From Monoraphidium neglectum (Eukaryota > Chlorophyta > Chlorophyceae > Sphaeropleales > Selenastraceae), in assembly GCF_000611645.1 (NCBI RefSeq), contig NW_014011606.1, forward strand, positions 1 through 10,822: 10,822 bases of DNA. The letters are read 5' to 3'. Within the stretch, counting starts at the first letter, position 1. The number at the start of each line of letters is the position of its first letter. A program made the translations under genes and the position numbers. This document shows, piece by piece, positions 1 through 7,068 of this stretch. A model generated the notes under the pieces. The model was not told the DNA's origin, made no database searches, and saw nothing but the letters and a program-made list of their open reading frames with translations.

Positions 1-2563
1 GGCGCGTGGTGCCCATGGCCGTAGCCGTGGGCGCTGCTGCTGGCCAGCTGGATCTCGCTGGTAGATGGAAGGGTTGACCCGTGCGCATGTGCGTGCGTGC
101 CTGAGCTGGCCGCGTGCCCGCCGTGCCCGCCCTGCATCAGCGCCGCCGCGCCGCCGGCCGAGCCGAGCGCGAGCACCGTGTGGCTGCCGCCCGCGCTGCT
201 GCGGCGTATCGCGCCGCGCAGCTTGCCGCTGAGGGACGTAATGTGGCTGTGCAGCGAGACGTGCTCCGCCTGCGGCTCGCCCTTGATGCCCGAGACCTCG
301 CGGTAGCGCCCGACAAATGCCGCCGAGGTGGAGTACAGCTGCTCCTTGGAGGTGATGGTGTGGCCGTAAAAGCGCTTGGGCTTGTGGAAGCCCACGGCAA
401 CCAGGTCCAGCGCCCTGCACGAGGGGGAAAGGCAAGGGGCGAAGGCACGGCGCCCTTCAGCAGCCAAAGCAGCCGTTTCGCAGTGAGCCACCCGGCAGCT
501 CAGCCCTTGGGTGCATGCAGCATGCAGGCGCGTCATGCGGCCGCTCAAACAGCCTGGGCCCTCAGCCACACCGTGCCTGCATCAAGCCCAATGCGCACCA
601 GTCCGAGGCGACACCGTGGACGCCGGCGTCGTACTCAAAGCCGCGCGACGCAAACCACTCCACCAGGCCGTCGCGGATGCCAGTGTACATCAGCCGGCCG
701 CAGGACAGCAGTGTGACCTGAGCAGTCAAAAAGAGTCCAAGAGGGGCGCGTGTTGCGGGGCCAGCAGAGAGGTAACTGGACAGATTCGGCAGCAGGCTGC
801 ACTACATTGCAGGCTTCTGCCGGACGGCAGTGCAGACGGCCCTTCGCGGCCCTTGACCGCGCGGTCGCCCCCCGCCTCAGGGGCACCCATGCAGCCTTCC
901 CCCTTGGCTTACGGCTGCACCCCTATCCGCCCTCTGCCCCGCCAGCCGGCCCACCGTGTCAAACATGCTCCAGATCGCCGACCGCGGCTGGTGGATCGAC
1001 GCGATGACCACCTGCCCATTGGTGCGCGCCATGCGCTTCATGTAGCCCATCACCGTCAGCGCCGCAAACGAGTCGAGGCCGCTGGTGGGCTCGTCCAGGT
1101 ACACCACGCTCGGCGCCGCCAGGATGCCGACCGCAATTGACAGCCGCTTGCGCTCGCCGCCGCTGAGGCCGCGCAGCATGAGGCCACCGGGCAGCACGCC
1201 GCCGACGAGCGTCTTGTGGTGGGTGCCGAGGCCGACGGCGTCGAGCACCTCCTCCAACCGCTGCTGCCGGCCGGCGCGCCCCATCTCATCGGGCAGGATG
1301 ATGGCGGCGTAGAACCGCATGGTCTCCATGGTCGTCATCGTCGGCACAAAGTTGTCCTCTTGGGGCACGTACGCCGTCTTGCGGATGAAGCCGCGCGCGA
1401 CCGGGCGGCCGCTGACCAGCAGCTGCCCCGTCAGCGTGCCGACGCTCTTGCGCTGCGCAAGGATGTCCATGAGGGTGGACTTGCCCGCGCCAGAGGGGCC
1501 CAGCAGCGCCTGCAGGGCCGTGCGCATGGCGTTGGGACAGGGCGGGCGCCTCGGGGGGCTGTGCAGCGGCGTGGGGCCGATCGCTCACCCACTAATGAGA
1601 CAGCCATCGTGCAAGAGCATGGCGCGTGTCTTCCGAACAAGAGACGTGTCCACAATCCGCAAATTCTTGCTGGACGCCAGTTCTTACGTCTCTGCAGCGT
1701 TTTGCACTGCGCATGGCCACTCCTGCCGTTTTCTAGATGCTGCATGCTGTCAACCAGCAGCTCAGCGCCCACTGTCTTGACCATGCAACTCATGCATGCT
1801 ATCTGTGCGCCCTGGTCAAAGCGCATGGTCAACCTTAAGACCTGCTCTGCACCCCGCACCTGCATCTCGCCGGGCGACGCACGTCCGTAAACATCCTGCA
1901 GCACCACCTTGGTCCCTGCAGCCGCGCGGTAGCTGCAGCCAATACGCTGCCACTCCAGCTCCAGGGGCTCCACACGCAGCAGGTTCTTTGGCGCCGGCTT
2001 TTGCGACGCTGCGGCAGCGGGGTCCTCGTACAGCGCGTCTGTAGCGAGCTCCTGCGGCGCCGATTCGACGTCCAGCACCCCAGGAGCGTCCATATCGTCT
2101 GCATGCGTGCACATGGGCGCCCATGTCGCAGGAGCATGGTGAGGCGGCGCGACATGAAGCGAGCGTGGCAGGCGGTTGCCATGATCCGAGCGCGAGGGCA
2201 GGGCAGCTGACCGCGCATGGCGGGATCGCGCATGCGGCGCATGATGGTCCCGCCGCTCGCAGATGGCCATATTCACTTGCCTGCATCGTGATCCATGCCA
2301 CCCATGGACGCCTTGGGGCCGCCCTTGGGGACGTGCAGGACGACATCGCTCGCGGTTGCGTGGTTCGCGCTGAGAGCGGCCTGAGCCGCCTTCTGAAGCG
2401 CCCTGGCCTTTAATATGCTGCTAGAAACATGCTTTGGCCGCCTCCAGAAGCACGAGAGGGCTTGGGGGTCGTTCAGCAGCAGTGTCTTGATAAGCCAGAA
2501 GCCCGCAAACGCGTGCGCGAACACCACGGTAGGCACCCATAGCGCCGTGATGTTGGTCTCCAT
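1..2563 (-). CDS. ABCG (white/brown complex) transporter, 5' part; gene runs off the left edge
   Basis: ATP-driven membrane pump subunit of the ABCG family, which typically moves lipids, sterols or hydrophobic compounds; the substrate cannot be told here. Exons on the minus strand: 2563-2281, 2098-1860, 1509-955, 717-599 and 414-1, giving 536 residues plus two bases with consistent phases. The ATG at 2563 has a good context (CGCCATGG) and an in-frame TAG at 2608-2606 upstream. Residues 1-40 contain a hydrophobic stretch. The nucleotide-binding domain starts near residue 140. It has Walker A GPSGAGKST (178-186), Q-loop YVPQED (Gln224), signature LSGGERKRLS (from 289), Walker B VVYLDEPTSGLD (309-320) and H-loop SIHQPRS (His347). 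An LDLVAVGF segment ends the domain near residue 407, followed by a long polar linker. The ATPase domain comes before any membrane domain, as in ABCG proteins; the membrane domain would lie outside the window. Family call is secure; half-size versus full-size is inferred. Confidence 0.92.
2099..2280 (-). other. GC-AG intron 1 of the ABCG gene
   Basis: The first exon frame (2563-2281) and the second (2098-1860) are different frames. They join in phase only if the donor is the GC dinucleotide in CAG|GCAAGT at 2281/2280, with acceptor CATGCAG ending at 2099. The phase-1 G of exon 1 plus AC of exon 2 makes Asp95. The donor fits the known GC-AG consensus. A nearby GTGAAT (starting at 2276) would give the wrong phase with this acceptor. 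The intron is 182 nt. Confidence 0.7.
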
Positions 2564-2683
2564 GGCGAGCTGGCGCTGCCCGCGGGAGGTTTGTTCGGCC
2601 CTCCACTACTGCGCTGTCATCTGCTGCTCGTGGTTGAGACACTCGACGAAGGGATTCAAACGATAGGTTTGACACAAATTAAG

Positions 2684-2700
2684 GACGGGTGCCACCCGTC
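2684..2700. repeat. 17-bp perfect inverted repeat upstream of the ABCG start
   Basis: GACGGGTG-C-CACCCGTC has two perfectly complementary 8-nt arms around a single base. It lies about 120 bp upstream of the ABCG ATG, where a promoter or 5' UTR is expected. It could be a binding site for a dimeric regulator or a short hairpin. No known factor is recognised. Confidence 0.6.
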
Positions 2701-3010
2701 GTGCCAGGGAGTACGCAGTTGCTTCCCGGCAGGCAGGCGGGCTTGCTGAAGGGTGCAAGAGGTTGCGTCTTACGCCTCAAACTGATGGAAATCAGATCAA
2801 TGATGATACAAGCTAGTGACGAGCCGGTGCTGGTGGCAAGGGTCTCGGCACAGTCAGTGTTGGGTGAAGGGTCGGCGGGAGGTGCCGCTGCATGTGACAC
2901 CGCGGGGGTTGCTGCAGGGTTGGCTGGTCCTTGGGGCGCGGTACCTGAAACGTTATGGTGGTTGATTGTGAATGTGCCTTAAGGTGTGGACAACCTGCGC
3001 CTTGCCACTG

Positions 3011-3037
3011 TGGTGGTGGTGGTGGTGGTGGTGGTGG
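3011..3037 (+). repeat. (TGG)9 microsatellite
   Basis: Nine uninterrupted TGG units, followed by GAGG. The tract is in non-coding DNA between the divergent genes. It would encode a Thr or Pro run in antisense reading frames, but those frames have no other sign of coding. It is probably length-variable between strains. Confidence 0.95.
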
Positions 3038-3593
3038 GAGGAAATTGGGGCATGTCTGTATCAAGGTGGCCGCGCTCTACCGTACGGTCATCGACTTTGC
3101 TTGGCATGAATCGTGAAAAGCAAGACGGAACCAATCCACAAAAGCCATAACATGCGGCGTACTGCGCTGCAATGAAGGCAGCACTCAATGGCAGTCCCCT
3201 GCTGCTAAAGCAGTAGACAAGAAACGCCTTGGGATTGTCCCTTGATGCATGTTCTTGTACATGATGACACTTGCTGTGGTGCTCATGACACAGCACACAC
3301 CAGCCCCTGGTCAGCAGGGCATGAGCACCTGAGTGCTGCTGTTCGCTACTGGCGCTTTGGTGTGTGGTGGGATGAGCTTGGCCTACCATATCCCGAATGC
3401 GGTGAGAGCAATTGTATGTAGTGGCATAAAGTTCACGATACAAGACACAATACAACACACGGTGCACCACACTATACAGCCTTGATCGTCGCTCTTGCGT
3501 GGCAGAGAGTCTGGATCAGCGTGAAACCTACAGCACCGGTGTCAAAGAATTGCGTGCAATCAGAAGCGCATTTGACTATCATCAACCGCCTTC

Positions 3594-5994
3594 ATGGCGT
3601 GGGGCTTCAGCCGTGCCGGCGCTCCGCCAGACAGCAGCACCCCAATCGGCGCCACTGCTGACGCAGAAGCAGCACAGAGCGGCCCCAACCAGGATGCCCG
3701 CGCCGCGGACGGTGGGGACGTGCTTTTCATAGACGCGCCGCTCGAGTCTAGTGAGCAGGCGTCACCAGAGGAAGCGGCGCGCGCACAGGCGGACGACGAT
3801 GAGGTACGTATTACAGGCTGCAAGTGCTGCGCCAGCGTTGCCGTGACCCTCGCGCACATCAGCAAGCGCCGTACCGTTCGACTCAACTCCCGCCATCAAC
3901 ATGCCAGCCACCCTGCATCCTCTTTCTTCCCGCTCGACCAGCCCTTCCAGCTGCCGCCCCCATGGGTGCGCTACACTCTGACGGGCCTCAACATCGTCAC
4001 CGCCTGCGCCGCCATGTGCGCAGCACGCGCATCGCGCGGCTTAAAATTGAGGCTTGCATGAAGCATGCGAGGGCAGCTGGGGCGTTTGGACGGGCCTTGT
4101 GTTGCGGCAGCGGCTGTAATCTCGATGCGATGGTCACAAAATTCTTGCTGATATCATGTTGACTGCGCAAGAGCGCTCATCGCGCCCTGCCCAGGGCCAA
4201 CAGCAGCAACTCCATCCTGCTGCCAACGTTGATCACAGGGCCACCGCCAAACAGCTGCTGACAGCCCCAACTTTCATGCGGCCCGGGGCTGGTGCGGGCC
4301 CGTCGGGGGCGGCGGGCGCAAGCGCCCCAGGTGTGGCCGCCGGCGCGGCAGCTTCTGAGGAGCTGCCTGATTGGATGCGGCGCCGGTATGGCTATGGCGC
4401 CAGCTGGGTGCCAAAAGGGGTGAGCGGGCTGCCCCTGGCCTTTGTGACATGCGCGTGATGTTTGCGATAAAGCCATGTGCGGTTGTATCTGCTGGAGCCT
4501 CGAAGCTTGGGCACAAGCGCGGCTTTTCGCTGGATGCACACGCTCTCCGTAGACCTAGAACAGCTTGTTTCCCACCTTGAGTACTGTAGCGACGCTCCGG
4601 GACGGCCATCCGTGCCGCTGCCCTGCTGCGCGTCCACATCTTCGAACCCAGAATATTGTGCTGCGCGTTGCAAGGGACACAGGCGTCCTCTGTGGCGCAT
4701 CCCTGGCCTGGTACGGCGTCCAGGTGCGGTTCGCGCTGTGGTGACGTCGGGGGTTGAGTCGTGAAACGGAGCTGCCGCCTGTGGTTACGGCACATGGTTG
4801 CGGCCTGTAGAGTACCACGAAACCACGGCTGCACAGGAACTCACACAGTCGATCCGGTGGGGTGGGGTGCTGCTGCCAGGCGGTGCCTGTGGTCAATCTT
4901 GTGTTGCGCGTTGCTAGTTGGGCTTTGTGGCCAGACACAGCCACAGGCCAAGCTGAGGTCACTGCTCTCCCACCAACGCCAGCTTTTTGCGTGCCCCTGT
5001 CGTCCACGTGCAACTTCCACAGGCGGGCATGCATCGGGTACGCGGCGGCGCCGACGATGCTGCCAACACAGCCGTTGCGGGCGCTGTTGCTGCCGCCTTC
5101 CTGGGTGCCAAACTCTTTCAAGACGCAGCCAGCAGCATGCTCACGAGCCGGGCCGTTGCACGCGTTGGGCTGTGGGCCGCGGTTGGGGCGTGGATGGGGC
5201 AGTCTGCGTTCCACGACCAGCAGAGGGTGCGGGCCGAGCTGCTGAAGCGCCAGCAGGAGCTGGAGCAGAGTGAGAGGGGGCCTGCTGAGCCGGGGCAAGG
5301 CTGCGTAACGTAACGACGGCAGGTGCAGGACGGCATTGGCACCCGCAACGTGTGGGCCACTCTGCAGCTCTTGCAGCGGAATTCATGGGTGGACCCGCTT
5401 TCACAGTGTCTTCCTCGGCCGCTGCTTCCCAGCCCTTGGATACTACTACCATCTCCCGTGCCTGGCTACGCCTAAGCAACCCTCCCGCCCGCCCTGCTGT
5501 ACACCCGGGTGCTCGCAGAGCATTTGCACGTGGCTCCAGGTCAGGTCAAGCAGCAGCTTGATCGCGAACTCCTCATGCGCCTGCTGAGGTACGTGAGCGA
5601 CGCGCTGCGGCGAAGCTCACCTGTGACCAGCGGTGACAGGCGAGCCTGGCCCTGCCGCGCGCAGGCATGCCGCTCATGCTTGCTGCTGAGGCCTTGCACA
5701 CACGTTTGTCGTCTAGCGCCTGATTCGCCCATTTGTGCGCACTGCCGACCGTGCAGCAAGGAGCAAAAGGCGCAAGTCGTTCAGCTGCAGCAGCACATGG
5801 AAGCAACGGGCGCGGTCCCCGCCAACGCCGGCGCTGCTGCTGCTGCTGGCGCTGGCACAGCAGATGGTTCTGGCGCAACGGGCGGCGGTGACGACGTGGC
5901 CTGGCGGCAGCTGATTGAGTCCCCGCCTTGGCTCACTGAGAGCACCAACAGCAGCAGCAGTGGGAGCAAGGATAGCAGCATTGGCAGCAGATAG
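3594..5994 (+). CDS. Putative Tim17/Tim22/Tim23-like (PRAT-like) membrane protein, eight exons
   Basis: Proposed exons: 3594-3803, 3942-4015, 4239-4419, 4652-4723, 5023-5226, 5323-5388, 5521-5588 and 5757-5994 (about 370 residues, stop TAG 5992-5994). The start ATG has context TTCATGG and an in-frame TGA at 3573-3575. Residues 1-70 are acidic and Ala-rich. Short hydrophobic segments follow: YTLTGLNIVTACAAM (exon 2), VLCGASLAWYGV (exon 4), NTAVAGAVAAAFLGAKL and VGLWAAVGAWMGQSAF (exon 5). The loop RVRGGADDAANTAVAG (184-199) resembles the Arg/Asp/Asn-Ala-Gly pattern between membrane spans 2 and 3 of Tim17-family proteins, including PMP24/TMEM135-type relatives. The tail is Gln-rich, then Ala/Gly/Ser-rich. 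Phases agree through exon 5 and from exon 7 to exon 8. The exon 5/6 and 6/7 borders are uncertain. Organelle membrane location is inferred; the precise role is unknown and the family call is tentative. Confidence 0.55.
3804..3941 (+). other. Intron 1 of the PRAT-like gene: 138 nt, multiple of three, no stop
   Basis: The donor GAG|GTACGTA is strong. The acceptor follows a pyrimidine tract (TCCTCTTTCTTCCCGCTC) and ends in ACCAG at 3941; a second AG at 3950 would also keep phase. The intron reads open in the gene frame, so a retained form would add 46 residues without a frameshift. Removing it joins the acidic N-terminus to PFQLPPPWVRYT. Confidence 0.65.
5589..5756 (+). other. Intron 7 of the PRAT-like gene: 168 nt, multiple of three, no stop
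   Basis: Donor CTGAG|GTACGTGAG, acceptor ACCGTGCAG ending at 5756. The split codon AG+C (Ser) links MRLL to KEQKAQVVQLQQ. The intron is open in the same frame, so an unspliced reading would be continuous and Cys-rich. Its composition and the strong splice sites favour removal. Confidence 0.65.
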
Positions 5995-6063
5995 CAGGGC
6001 CTCGAGGCGATGATGTCTTCAAGTTGTGTGTGATGATTATTGAGTTGTGTGGTCATTATTGCT

Positions 6064-6068
6064 TGTAA
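6064..6068 (+). terminator. Chlorophyte TGTAA polyadenylation signal of the PRAT-like gene
   Basis: TGTAA lies 70 nt after the TAG stop, in an AT-rich stretch (GTAAATTTTTGG) that is unusual for this GC-rich window. In green algae this pentamer usually sits about 10-20 nt before the cleavage site, so the mRNA would end near 6080-6090. Confidence 0.55.
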
Positions 6069-6890
6069 ATTTTTGGCTGCAAGTCAAGTCCCACTGCCAA
6101 CTCCCAAGTGAGGGAACATGGTGGCCCGCCTGTCGTCACCCGGACTGCAACCCTCCCACGGTTGTTGCAGAAAAGCGGATGGGCGTGTTGTAAGCCTCAG
6201 CCCCGGCAATGCCCCAGCACCACTTCAGCTTCATGCCAAAGGTTGCAAAACTTAGGCTCGAGCACGGCGGAGGAATTAGAACGTCCTGTGCAGGACACTG
6301 TACGGTACGTCCTGTGACAGGGCCATGTGTTGGATGCAGCCACATGCCTGTGTACGTGTGAATGGGTTCCGTTTGTGTCGCCAAAATGTGTGTGTCGCAA
6401 CAGGGGCTCGGAGTACAGAAGAGAAAGCATGTGGAACCAGGGCGGGCCGTACTCACCCTCAGCCCTGGCCTGTCAATGCGGCTGTGGGTGGATTGTAGGG
6501 ACAGTGAGGCTTGACACCACCCAGGTTGCAGCAGCCTCCCAAGCCTGCCCCTGGCCTTGAGCAAGCCTGCCCGCCCCTGTACGCTCTCCAATTAATCGAT
6601 CCTGACTGCATGGTAACCTGTCCTGGAGCCTCCGACGCGCTTCGAACACAGTTGCGGCGGTTGTCTTGACTCCAAGTTTTGACGCACAGCAGCGCACCAT
6701 TGCAAATCTAGCCGTGAGAATCGGCAACAGCGCGGCTGGAGTCTGAAAAGCGGTGTGAGAGTTTGTGTTGGTGGTTCCTGCCAGGGGCCTGCGGGCCGTT
6801 CTACCGTGGGGGTGTTTACGGGTGTGATCTGAGGCCGAGGGAGACAATACCGTATGGTTGGTGTTGCACCGACTGGTCATATCACTTGAT

Positions 6891-6896
6891 TATATA
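6891..6896 (+). promoter_or_regulatory. Possible TATA box for the NTT gene
   Basis: TATATA within TTGATTATATACTG, about 175 bp upstream of the NTT ATG. It is the clearest TATA-like element in the stretch before the gene. If used, transcription would begin near 6920 and leave a 5' UTR of roughly 140-150 nt. Position and sequence are the only support. Confidence 0.35.
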
Positions 6897-7068
6897 CTGT
6901 TAGTGAATCAAAGGGTCGCTGATTCCGCCGGTCTGCGCCTTGACAACTGGCGCTGCTCTTTCTGACTTTCCTTCTATCCTTCACAGGCCGCCGGCCCATT
7001 GGTCGTTTCATACTTTGAAAAGGTGGCTTTCAAGCCGCCATCACAGTTGATTGCAAAACCCGCGCCTC

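Larger units (their letters stand above)
2564..3593. other. Divergent intergenic region between the ABCG and PRAT-like genes
   Basis: No convincing coding exon is seen on either strand in these 1,030 bases. It must hold the promoters and 5' UTRs of both flanking genes, which point away from each other. No clear TATA box is seen for the ABCG side. On the other side, AT-richer sequence at about 3380-3480 is the likeliest promoter for the gene starting at 3594. The region also carries the inverted repeat at 2684 and the TGG tract at 3011. Confidence 0.6.
5995..7068. other. 3' UTR, intergenic DNA and promoter side of the NTT gene
   Basis: Beyond the TGTAA signal I see no gene in these 1,074 bases. 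The open frames here, the longest 151 codons at 6136-6591 on the minus strand, are low-complexity and show neither the codon bias nor the motifs of the neighbours. The part nearest the NTT start is AT-richer and holds a TATA-like element and a strong pyrimidine-tract/CAG site. Confidence 0.6.

Noticed and set aside
114..1140. Long plus-strand open frames at 114-716 and 511-1140
   Set aside because: They are antisense to the ABCG exons. GC-rich codon bias suppresses stops on the opposite strand, and the products are Arg/Ala-rich without motifs.
4642..4650. TTCGAACCC, the reverse complement of a tRNA T-loop core
   Set aside because: There is no cloverleaf or A-box partner, and it sits directly at the acceptor of a well-supported exon.
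4555..5298. 247-codon minus-strand frame
   Set aside because: It overlaps exons 4 and 5 of the plus-strand PRAT-like gene and crosses its introns, with no motifs and poor codon bias.
6136..6880. Minus-strand frames of 151 and 135 codons in the intergenic region
   Set aside because: Both are low-complexity, overlap each other in different frames and lack splice or codon-bias support.
6998..7002. ATTGG (inverted CCAAT) near the NTT start
   Set aside because: It lies downstream of the likely transcription start, and a five-base match is expected by chance.
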